64,000 nt of DNA from Halorubrum salipaludis (GTDB taxonomy: Archaea; Halobacteriota; Halobacteria; Halobacteriales; Haloferacaceae), in contig NZ_NSKC01000001.1 in the NCBI RefSeq assembly GCF_002286985.1, positions 534,690 through 598,689 on the forward strand, written 5' to 3'. The stretch's first letter is position 1; every line of letters begins with the position of its first letter. Below, one piece after another: positions 23,159 to 30,759 of this stretch. The notes under the pieces were generated by a model, which was not told where the DNA came from, searched no databases, and saw only the letters and a program-made list of their open reading frames with translations. The position numbers and the translations under genes were made by a program.

Positions 23159-25213
23159 ATGACGGGGCCGAACGGGTCGTTCTCTCTCCGTCCGAGCGAC
23201 AAAGACGCCATCGTGAGTGCGCCGTTCGGCGGCGGTCGAAACGTGCTCGCGGCGGTCAACAAGTATCCCGGGGCCGGCTACCGGGGGTGGAACGGGACGC
23301 TGATCGAGGAGGTGTCGGCGTTTCGACTCGACGTCGAGCAGCTGTACGACATCCACGTGCTGTTGAGCCGGACCGATTCGGGGACCGTCCTCGACGTACG
23401 GAACGACGCCGTCGCGAGCACCGCCGGTTACGGCTCGAGCCGCGTTCCGGAGATCGAGATCCGCAACGAGTTCCGATTCCCCGACGGCGAGGCGGCGATC
23501 CTCGACCAGCGGGTGCTCGTCAGCCCGACCGCCCCGGCGCTTTTGATCGACAACCGTGCCCGCTTCGCGGACGAACGGGGCCACTCCCTCTTCACGCTCG
23601 CCAGCCTCGGCATGGACGACCCCCGGACCGGCGACGACGTCGAGGAAGCGGTCCGCCGACACGAGGACGGCTACGACTTCGTCGTCGCGCACGACGGGGC
23701 CCGGTACCTGGCGATCGCTCAGCGCAACCCCGAGACCGGGCAGACCACCTTCGACGGCCAGCGGATCGGCCTCCAAGGCGTCGACTCCGGCCCCGACCGC
23801 AGCGCGTGGCAGGACCTCTACGTCGACGGCGACGGGAGCCTCACCGAGACGACCCGCCGCGAGGGGAAGGTCGACGCCGCGATCGGGCTCCACGCGGGGG
23901 CCGACACCGACGTCCGGTGGACGACCGGCATCGGCTTCGGCGGGAGCGAGCGGGAGGCGATCGACAACGTCCGCTGGCCGTTGGACGCCGGGTACGAGCG
24001 TGAACGGACCACGTTCGAGGCGTTCTGGGAGTCGTGGCACGAGACCCTCTCGAGTTCGCCCCCCGCGGACGCGACCGCCCGGGAGCTGTACGAGCTCTCC
24101 GTGACGAGCCTGAAGTGCGCACAGGACCGCCGCGGCGGCATCATCGCCGGGGCGTTCAAGCCGGAGCACTTCTCGTACCGCTACATCTGGCCGCGGGACC
24201 TCGTGATCATGATACAGGCGCTCGCCGCGGTCGGAGCGACGCCCGAGGCCCGCCGCGCGCTCGACTGGCTCGACCACGTCCAGATCGACGACCACGCGAC
24301 CGACGAGCGGGGGACCGACCGCTACGGCACGTGGTGGCAGAACTACTACGCGGACGGGAGCGACCACTGGCGGGAGCTCCAGCTCGACCAGGTCGGGGGG
24401 CCGATCTACGCCCACTGGCTCCTCTACGAGGAGACCGGAGACGACGCGCTCTTGGAGGCGCACTACCCCATGAGCCGCCGGGCGGCCGACTTCCTCCTCT
24501 CGTGGGACGACGGCGGCTTCCCGAAGCGTCACCAGGACCCGTGGGAGGAGATCTGGGGCCACACCACCGAGGGCTCGGCGGCGGCGATCGCCGGCCTCCG
24601 ATCGATGGCCGAGCTCGCCGAGGCGGCCGGCGACGACGCGTACGCCGAGCGCTGTCGCGAGCGCGCCGACGCGTGGGCGAGCAACTTCCGAGCGTACTGC
24701 TTCGAGGAAGACGGGCTGTTGGGCGCCCACTACGTCACGGCGAGCGACCCCGAGTACGCGGACTCCCCGGCGGCGGACCGCCGCCCGGACGGGGCCGTTT
24801 TCATGGCGTACTGGCCGTGGAACGTCGTTGCGGCCGACGACGAGACGATGCGCTCGACGCTCGAGCACGCCGACGGCCCGCCCTGGCGGGCCAAACGGAC
24901 CCCGTGTCTGGGGCGGTACCCCGGCGACGACTACACGCCGACCGGCGTCGACGAGGACGGCGGCTGGCCCATCTGCGAGGCGTACGCCGACGTGGTCCGC
25001 TGGCAGGGCGGTCACGACCCGGACGCCGTCGCCGACTACCTCCACCACCACGCCCCCGAGTGGGCGACGAGCGCGAACCTGCTCCCCGAGCGCGTCGACG
25101 GGGCGGGTCGGTCGCGCTGGAACGCCAACCTGCTCTGGAGCCAAGCGGCCTACGTGCTGCTCGCCGAGAGCCTCCGGCGCGGCGAGCCGTACGGGATGGC
25201 GCCCGGCAAGTGA
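23159..25213 (+). CDS. GH15 glucoamylase
   Basis: This 684-residue protein is a prokaryotic GH15 glucan 1,4-alpha-glucosidase. After an N-terminal beta-sandwich (about 1-270) comes the (alpha/alpha)6 barrel with YRYIWPRDLVIM (about 340), the catalytic-acid region DPWEEIWGHTTEGSAAAIAGL (about 460) and the catalytic-base region LLPERVDG (Glu644). It releases glucose from alpha-1,4 and some alpha-1,6 ends. No signal peptide is visible, so it is probably cytoplasmic and acts on imported or stored glucans. ATG 23159 is preferred; the upstream TTG start lacks support. Glucose produced can be taken up by the ROK kinase. Confidence 0.93.
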   Translation: MTGPNGSFSLRPSDKDAIVSAPFGGGRNVLAAVNKYPGAGYRGWNGTLIEEVSAFRLDVEQLYDIHVLLSRTDSGTVLDVRNDAVASTAGYGSSRVPEIEIRNEFRFPDGEAAILDQRVLVSPTAPALLIDNRARFADERGHSLFTLASLGMDDPRTGDDVEEAVRRHEDGYDFVVAHDGARYLAIAQRNPETGQTTFDGQRIGLQGVDSGPDRSAWQDLYVDGDGSLTETTRREGKVDAAIGLHAGADTDVRWTTGIGFGGSEREAIDNVRWPLDAGYERERTTFEAFWESWHETLSSSPPADATARELYELSVTSLKCAQDRRGGIIAGAFKPEHFSYRYIWPRDLVIMIQALAAVGATPEARRALDWLDHVQIDDHATDERGTDRYGTWWQNYYADGSDHWRELQLDQVGGPIYAHWLLYEETGDDALLEAHYPMSRRAADFLLSWDDGGFPKRHQDPWEEIWGHTTEGSAAAIAGLRSMAELAEAAGDDAYAERCRERADAWASNFRAYCFEEDGLLGAHYVTASDPEYADSPAADRRPDGAVFMAYWPWNVVAADDETMRSTLEHADGPPWRAKRTPCLGRYPGDDYTPTGVDEDGGWPICEAYADVVRWQGGHDPDAVADYLHHHAPEWATSANLLPERVDGAGRSRWNANLLWSQAAYVLLAESLRRGEPYGMAPGK

Positions 25214-25278
25214 GCGCAGGCGACGACGGGTCAGCCGAGGCAGGTGGGCGCGGGCGGCGAGGCGGCCGAGGCCGACCG

Positions 25279-25479
25279 CTATCGCGCCCGCCGGGCGAAC
25301 AGCCGCGACACGATGCGGTCGCTCCCGAGCGCGCAGAGGACCCGGCCGGCGAGCGACCCGAGCCACTCGTAGCGCTCGAAGCCGCTCCCCGTCCGGGACT
25401 GCTGGGCGACGACGGCGTTCCACTCGCCCCGTTTCACCTCGGCTATCGACCGGTGGACCGACGTCGCGAGCTCGGTCAT
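25279..25479 (-). CDS. Short protein resembling the N-terminus of a FemAB/GNAT-like enzyme
   Basis: The 66-residue product carries VKRGEWNAVVAQ and GSGFERYEWLGSLAG, which resembles the N-terminal helix and strand of haloarchaeal FemAB-like acyltransferases (EWN-x-L ... FxRYEWL). The rest of that fold is absent: the sequence runs into LFARRAR and stops. It could be a truncated remnant or a small unrelated protein. It lies alone between the glucoamylase and the Gfo/Idh/MocA gene, on the opposite strand to both. Confidence 0.45.
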   Translation of the reverse strand: MTELATSVHRSIAEVKRGEWNAVVAQQSRTGSGFERYEWLGSLAGRVLCALGSDRIVSRLFARRAR

Positions 25480-25573
25480 CGACCGTCTTGTCCGCGAGCG
25501 GGACCCTAACTCTATGGGTCGCGTCGCGGGACGCGCTAGGTGGATTTATCCCGAGACGGACGAGTGAGACCGT

Positions 25574-26584
25574 ATGAGCAGACTTGCCGTCGGGGTGGTC
25601 GGAGCCGGCTGGATGGCCACCGACTACCACGTGCCGGCGTTCGCTTCTCACCCGCGGACGCGGGTCGTCGCCTTCGCCGAGCGGGACGACGACCGCCGAT
25701 CGACCGTCGAAGGAGAGCTCTCGATACCGGGGTACGACGGCGTCACCGCGATGCTCGAAGCACACGATCTCGACGTCGTGACCATCTGTACGCCGCCCAG
25801 CACCCACGAAGAGATATTCGTCGCCGCCGTCGAGGCCGGCTGCCACGTCCTCTGTGAGAAGCCGCTTGCCCTGAGCGCCGAGAGCGCGCGGCGGATGGTC
25901 GCGGCGGCCGACGAGGCCGGCGTCGTCACGCAGGTGGGGTACCTCCACCGCTACTACCGGAACTACGAACGGGCCCTGGAGATTCTGTCGAACGATCTCC
26001 TCGGCGACGTCGTCGAGGTCACCGTCGCCCATCACTCCGCGTCCCCCTCGCAGGGCTGGTACTACGACCCCGCGCTCTCCGGCGGCGGCGTCGCCCGCGA
26101 CCTGTTCCCGCACACCCTCGATTTCCTCCTCGAGCTGTTCGACGAGCCGCCCGCGGTGACCGACGCGAGCGTCCGCCACCTCCGGGACCGCGCCGTCGAG
26201 GACGCCGCCCGCGCTTCGCTCGCGTTCGGCGACGTCCCGGTCGATCTCTCGGCGTCGTGGACGCAGACCGAGGGCGTGAGCCGCGTGCTCGTGGTCGGCA
26301 CCGAGGGGTGGCTGGAGCTCGACGCCGAGAGCCTCAGCGGCGACGTTCACGGCCGCCCGTTCGAGTTCCAGCGGGGGGAGCTCCCGCTCGTCGACCTCGG
26401 CGTCGCGACCCTCTATCCCGCCAGCGACGAGGACGCGCACACCGCGCGGATCCACGACTTCGCCGACCACGCGGCGGCGGGCGACCGCGACACGTCGGCG
26501 CCGGCGAACCGCGGCGTCGCGGTCGCGAAGGTCATCGACGCGGTGTACGACCGGAGCGGGGTCGACCGGGAGGTGAAGCGATGA
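25574..26584 (+). CDS. Gfo/Idh/MocA-family oxidoreductase
   Basis: This 336-residue NAD(P)-dependent oxidoreductase has the opening GVVGAGWMATDYHVPAF, the nucleotide-fold CTPPSTHEEI, the catalytic-lysine motif EKPLALS and the substrate-domain GYLHRYYRN. Such enzymes oxidise or reduce sugars and sugar nucleotides (for example 3-keto steps in deoxysugar synthesis). It is the first gene of a three-gene operon, overlapping the epimerase by 4 nt, so a role in surface-sugar modification is likely. Confidence 0.92.
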   Translation: MSRLAVGVVGAGWMATDYHVPAFASHPRTRVVAFAERDDDRRSTVEGELSIPGYDGVTAMLEAHDLDVVTICTPPSTHEEIFVAAVEAGCHVLCEKPLALSAESARRMVAAADEAGVVTQVGYLHRYYRNYERALEILSNDLLGDVVEVTVAHHSASPSQGWYYDPALSGGGVARDLFPHTLDFLLELFDEPPAVTDASVRHLRDRAVEDAARASLAFGDVPVDLSASWTQTEGVSRVLVVGTEGWLELDAESLSGDVHGRPFEFQRGELPLVDLGVATLYPASDEDAHTARIHDFADHAAAGDRDTSAPANRGVAVAKVIDAVYDRSGVDREVKR

Positions 26585-27588
26585 GAGTCCTCGTGACCGG
26601 CGCGACGGGGTTCATCGGCCTGAACCTGCTCGCGGCGCTGGACGGCACCGACCACGATCCGGTCGCGATGGTCCGCCCGGCCGCGTCGACCGCTCGGCTT
26701 CCCGACGGCGTCGACACAGTCGAGGGAGACCTCTCTGATCCCGACTCGCTGGCCGCCGCCATGGCGGGGGGCGAGGGGGGTGGCGACGAGGCCGACGGGG
26801 GGGACAAGGCCGACGACGCCGACCGGGGAGACGGGGGCGGCGGGACCGACGGCGTCGACGCCGTCGTCCACCTCGCCGCCGCCGTCTACGACGCCGCCGC
26901 GATGGCGCACACTAACGCCGCGGGCACCGAACGGCTCGTCGAAGCGGCCGGCGAGGCCGGAATCGACCGGTTCGTCTTCCTCAGCACGATCGGGGCGCAC
27001 CCGGAGGTTCCGGCGGACGCCGACTCGACGTACCAGCAGTCGAAGGTCGCCTCCGAGGGGCTGCTGTTCGGCCGGGACCACCCCTTCGAGGTGTCCGCCG
27101 TCTACCCGACCTACATCTTCGGGCCGCGCGACTACCGGCTGACGCGGTACGAACACGTCCGGCCCGTCGCGGCCAACCGCGTGCTCGTCCCGCCGCTGTA
27201 CACCGACGCGAAGTACAACGTGGTCCACGTCGACGACGTCACCGGGACCGTCGTCGCGTGTCTCGACGGGGACGCGAGCGGGCGACAGCTCGTGACCGGG
27301 CCGAACCTCACGAACAGGCAGGTGCTCCGGTGTATCGCGCGCCACGCGCCGGGGAACTGTCGCGTGGTGTCCGTCCCCTACGGCGTGATCCGGTGGGGGG
27401 TCAAGCCCGCGATGGACCTCCTGCACCGGGTCGGGGTTTCCCCGGTCCCGGGCGACGGGTTCCTCGAACGGGGGGACTTCGGGACCGTCGATCCCGACCT
27501 CGCGGAGCGGGCCCCGGTCGACCAGCGGTCGTGGGAGGACGCGATCGGCGAGACGATCGAGTGGTACGAACGGGTGGGTATCCTGTAG
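26581..27588 (+). CDS. NAD-dependent sugar epimerase/dehydratase (SDR)
   Basis: The Rossmann motif TGATGFIGLNLL opens the protein, and the catalytic STYQQSK motif (Tyr-x3-Lys) is in the middle. The rest is typical of extended SDR sugar-nucleotide enzymes. A hydrophilic, very acidic insert (GGEGGGDEADGG ... GGGGTDG, about residues 61-88) sits between strands where the family normally has a short loop, so it is probably an exposed disordered loop. The ATG overlaps the upstream stop (ATGA). The stop is directly followed by the flippase gene. Confidence 0.9.
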   Translation: MRVLVTGATGFIGLNLLAALDGTDHDPVAMVRPAASTARLPDGVDTVEGDLSDPDSLAAAMAGGEGGGDEADGGDKADDADRGDGGGGTDGVDAVVHLAAAVYDAAAMAHTNAAGTERLVEAAGEAGIDRFVFLSTIGAHPEVPADADSTYQQSKVASEGLLFGRDHPFEVSAVYPTYIFGPRDYRLTRYEHVRPVAANRVLVPPLYTDAKYNVVHVDDVTGTVVACLDGDASGRQLVTGPNLTNRQVLRCIARHAPGNCRVVSVPYGVIRWGVKPAMDLLHRVGVSPVPGDGFLERGDFGTVDPDLAERAPVDQRSWEDAIGETIEWYERVGIL

Positions 27589-29058
27589 ATGCGCGGCCGG
27601 GGTCCACGGGGGACGCTGGCGCCGCCGCCGCTGCGGCGCACGATGAACCTCGCGCGGGCGAGCTCGCTCCTGTTCGGCGTCGAACTGGTGAACACGGCGA
27701 TCGGGTTCTTCGGGACGGTGTACTTCGCCCGCGAGCTCGGCGCGACGCTGCTCGGGATCTTCTTCCTCTTCGAGGCGACGCTGTACACGATGGCCACGGT
27801 CGTCGACTTCGGGCTGCGCGGGGCCGTCGAGAAGCGGATCAGCGCCGGGGACGACCCGAGCCGGATGTTCGGCGCGGCGCTCGCCTTGAAGCTCCTGCTG
27901 ATCGCCGTCGTGTCGGTCATTGTCCTCGCGATCCGGGACCCGCTGACGGCGTACATCGGGACCGACCTCACGTGGGAGCTGATCGGCGTCGTGATCGCGT
28001 TCGAGCTGTCGATGCTCGTCATTCACGTCCTGCAGGGGGAGCTGCGGGTGGCCCAGACCGCGGTCCTCCACTTCCTGCGCAGCCTCACGTTCGTGACGGT
28101 CGCGGTCGCGCTCCTCCAGTACGGGTACGGCGTCAGGGCGCTCGTCTACGCGCTGCTGGTCAGCTACACCGTCCTGCTCGTCGGCGCGAGCCTCCGCGTG
28201 TCGACGCCGATCGCCCGGCCCGGCCGCCGCCACCTCCGGTCGCTCTACGACTACGCGAAGTTCAACGGGATCTGGGGGCTCGGCGGGCACGTCTACAACT
28301 GGATGGACGTCATCGTCATCGGCTTCTTCCTCTCGCAGGCCGCCGTGGGCGCCTACGAGCTGGCGTGGCGGCTGACGACGACGGCGATCATGTTCAGCAC
28401 CGTCTTCGCGCGCGTCCTCTTCCCGCAGCTCTCGGCGTGGCAGGCGGACGGAGCGGTCGAGCGGGTCCGGGACCTCGTCTCGGACGCGATGACGGTGTCG
28501 CTGCTGCTGATCGTCCCCTCGGTGGTTGGGGTCGCCGTCATCGGCCGGGAGATCCTCGGGGTCATCTTCGGCGCCGAGTACGCGATCGCGGCCGCCGCCT
28601 TCCTCGTGCTCATGATCGAGAAGCTCCCGCAGGCGGTGAACCTCGTCTTCGACAAGGCGATACAGGCGTTCGACCGGCCCAAGTACGGCGCCATCGCCAC
28701 GGTCGTCTCGCTGTCGATGAACATCGGACTGAACGTCCTCCTCGTCCCGCGGTACGGGCTCGTCGGTGCGGCCGCCGCGACGTTGCTGTCGGTGGTCGTC
28801 AACACCGCGATACTCGGCTACTACCTCCGTCGGCTCACCACCGTCCGCTTCCCCGCTCGCGACGTGGGCTGGCTGGTCGCCGCCGCGCTCGCGATGGGCG
28901 CCGCGCTTGTCGCGCTCGTGCGGACGATAGCGGTCGACACGCCGGTCACGCTCGCGGCCGCGGTGGCGTTCTCCGCGGTCGTCTACGGCGCCGGCGTCCT
29001 CGCCTCCCCGTCGCTCCGGGCGAAGATCGTCGAGAACGTTCGGAACGTCAGGGAGTGA
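27589..29058 (+). CDS. Polysaccharide/oligosaccharide flippase (MOP superfamily)
   Basis: The 489-residue polytopic protein (about 14 membrane segments) has the family's opening LLFGVELVNTAIGFFGTVYFARELG and FSTVFARVLFPQLSAW, GAEYAIAAAAFLVLM. It likely flips lipid-linked sugars for glycan assembly. The first ATG (27589) immediately follows the upstream stop; a second ATG at 27643 begins the first membrane segment, and the 18 residues between are basic (RGRGPRGTLAPPPLRR). I list the longer form but the true start may be 27643. It ends 3 bp before the convergent sugar-dehydrogenase stop. Confidence 0.92.
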   Translation: MRGRGPRGTLAPPPLRRTMNLARASSLLFGVELVNTAIGFFGTVYFARELGATLLGIFFLFEATLYTMATVVDFGLRGAVEKRISAGDDPSRMFGAALALKLLLIAVVSVIVLAIRDPLTAYIGTDLTWELIGVVIAFELSMLVIHVLQGELRVAQTAVLHFLRSLTFVTVAVALLQYGYGVRALVYALLVSYTVLLVGASLRVSTPIARPGRRHLRSLYDYAKFNGIWGLGGHVYNWMDVIVIGFFLSQAAVGAYELAWRLTTTAIMFSTVFARVLFPQLSAWQADGAVERVRDLVSDAMTVSLLLIVPSVVGVAVIGREILGVIFGAEYAIAAAAFLVLMIEKLPQAVNLVFDKAIQAFDRPKYGAIATVVSLSMNIGLNVLLVPRYGLVGAAAATLLSVVVNTAILGYYLRRLTTVRFPARDVGWLVAAALAMGAALVALVRTIAVDTPVTLAAAVAFSAVVYGAGVLASPSLRAKIVENVRNVRE

Positions 29059-29061
29059 AGC

Positions 29062-30477
29062 TCACTCCGTGAGCCGGTAGACGACGCCCTCTTGCCGTGA
29101 GAGGGGGTCCTCCGAGAGGGCCGCGCGGGTCCCCAAGACGTAGCTGTCGGACCCTGCTTGCCCCAGCGAGAGCACCTGAATGTCGAGGCCGCCCTCCACC
29201 TGTAGCTCCCGCACCGGCCACTCGCCCGACTCCCGCGGCTCGGCCGTGAGGAGGCGGCCGGCCGCCGACGTGAAGGAGTTGGTGTAGACGCCGAAGAGGT
29301 ACGAGCCGTCGACGGCGTCGATCGGGCCGGCGTGAACGTGGCCCCCGATGACCGCGAAACCGACCGCGTACCCCTCCTCGTCGAAGTGCGGGAACTCGAC
29401 CACGGGATCGACGAGCGGCTCCCCCTGTTCGGACTCGACGTCACACCGCTCCTCGGTGCTCGTGCCGAACTGCGGGTTGTGACAGCGGGTGCCCTCCTTG
29501 AGCGGCCAGCCGTAGTTGCTCCCCGCCTCGATCACGTTGATCTCCTCCCAGGTGGCCTGTCCCACATCGCCGACGATGAGCCGATCGCCGCTGAAGGCCA
29601 TCTTCCAGGGGTTTCGAAGCCCCCACGCGTACAGTTCGTCGCGTCCAGTTCGTCCGACGAGCGGATTGTCTTCCGGAATCCCGTACGGGAGATCTCGGGT
29701 GCGACCGTCCACGTCGATCCGGATGACGCTCCCGTTGAGGTTCGTGAGGTTCTGCCCGTTGGAGGGGTTCAGTCCGTCGCCGAGCGCCCCGTACAGGTAG
29801 CCGTCGGAACCGAACTCGATCGACCCGGCCTGGTGGAGCGGACGCTCCCACGGCAGTTCCAAGAGGACGCGCTCGCTGTCGGGAACGCCCGTCTCGCCGT
29901 CGTCGGTCGCCGAGAACTCCGAGAGCCGCTCCAGGTGGTCGATGGTCCCGTCGTCGGTGGGGGCGCTGTATCGGACGTAGAACCGCCGGTTGCTCTCGAA
30001 GTCCGGGTGGAACGCCAGTCCCAGCAGCCCCCGCTCGTCGAATGCGACCCAAGACGGGAGGTCTTCCCCGATCGCGACGAGACGGTCGGAGATGTCGAGA
30101 AACGGCGTCGGCCGGAGCCCGTCGTCGCCGAGAACGTGGATCGTCCCGACCTGGTCGAGCACGAATCGCCGCTCGGTGCCGTCGTCGGCCGTCACGAGCG
30201 CGTTCGGCGAGGTGAGCCCGGTCGCGACCTCCTCCAGACCGATCGCCTCCCCCTGCTCGAAGTAGTTCGGCCCGTCCGTTTCCTCCGGCGGTTCCTCGGC
30301 CTCGGGCGGTTCGTCGGTCCCGTTCGGCGGCTCCTCGGTCCCGTTCGGCTCCTCCTCGGGCGGCGATTCGTCCGAGGAACACCCCGCGAGAGCGCCGGCC
30401 AGACCGACACTGCCGAGCGCGCGCAGTAGTTCCCGACGGTTGGTCGACCGCGGCCGGTCCGAGCGCTGACGCTGCAT
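29062..30477 (-). CDS. PQQ-dependent sugar dehydrogenase lipoprotein
   Basis: Tat signal (STNRRELLRALG) and lipobox (ALAGC) lead into a Pro/Glu/Thr-rich linker (about 40-75). The mature domain matches soluble PQQ-dependent aldose sugar dehydrogenases: LLGLAFHPDF, QAGSIEFGSDGYLYGALGDG, RNPWKMAF, VGDVGQATWEEIN and NYGWPLKEG are all in order. It oxidises aldoses outside the cell, passing electrons to a membrane or copper carrier; the halocyanin gene nearby is one candidate partner. It has its own promoter, with a TATA-like box 26 nt upstream. Confidence 0.92.
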   Translation of the reverse strand: MQRQRSDRPRSTNRRELLRALGSVGLAGALAGCSSDESPPEEEPNGTEEPPNGTDEPPEAEEPPEETDGPNYFEQGEAIGLEEVATGLTSPNALVTADDGTERRFVLDQVGTIHVLGDDGLRPTPFLDISDRLVAIGEDLPSWVAFDERGLLGLAFHPDFESNRRFYVRYSAPTDDGTIDHLERLSEFSATDDGETGVPDSERVLLELPWERPLHQAGSIEFGSDGYLYGALGDGLNPSNGQNLTNLNGSVIRIDVDGRTRDLPYGIPEDNPLVGRTGRDELYAWGLRNPWKMAFSGDRLIVGDVGQATWEEINVIEAGSNYGWPLKEGTRCHNPQFGTSTEERCDVESEQGEPLVDPVVEFPHFDEEGYAVGFAVIGGHVHAGPIDAVDGSYLFGVYTNSFTSAAGRLLTAEPRESGEWPVRELQVEGGLDIQVLSLGQAGSDSYVLGTRAALSEDPLSRQEGVVYRLTE

Positions 30478-30500
30478 AGGTACACCACTGGACGGGATTT

Positions 30501-30506
30501 CTTAAC
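30501..30506 (-). promoter_or_regulatory. TATA-like box of the PQQ-type sugar dehydrogenase
   Basis: On the minus strand this reads GTTAAG, centred about 26 nt before the ATG. Confidence 0.4.
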
Positions 30507-30696
30507 TGTTCTCACGCGGTGATGCCGTGGGCGCCGCGACGCTCCGGCCGTCCGCGCCTCACGTCGCCGACAGCGAGGGGCGACCCGTCGACGAGCCGGG
30601 GAAATCCGGCTGCGATCGCAACCGTCGAATACCCAATCGGTGTTCCAGAGACTGTACGAACGCGTTTTCTTCGGGAGTGTTTTTTGACTTCTTCTA

Positions 30697-30738
30697 GTAA
30701 TATTACAGATACGTGTCGGAGACAGCGTTATCTCTGTC
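30697..30738 (+). promoter_or_regulatory. Palindromes upstream of the LamG gene
   Basis: GTAATATTAC (30697-30706) is a perfect palindrome; GACAG and CTGTC (30721-30738) form a second inverted repeat flanking GTTATC, a likely TATA region about 32 nt before ATG 30760. The first would be a fitting regulator site. No binding protein is known to me. Confidence 0.5.
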
Positions 30739-30759
30739 AGTGACCTCTGGACGGTACAT

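Noticed and set aside
22865..26470. Very long minus-strand open frame (about 1200 codons) across the GH15 and Gfo/Idh/MocA genes
   Set aside because: It is a shadow frame of real plus-strand genes in GC-rich DNA: arginine- and valine-rich with no domain, while the opposite strand carries complete recognised families.
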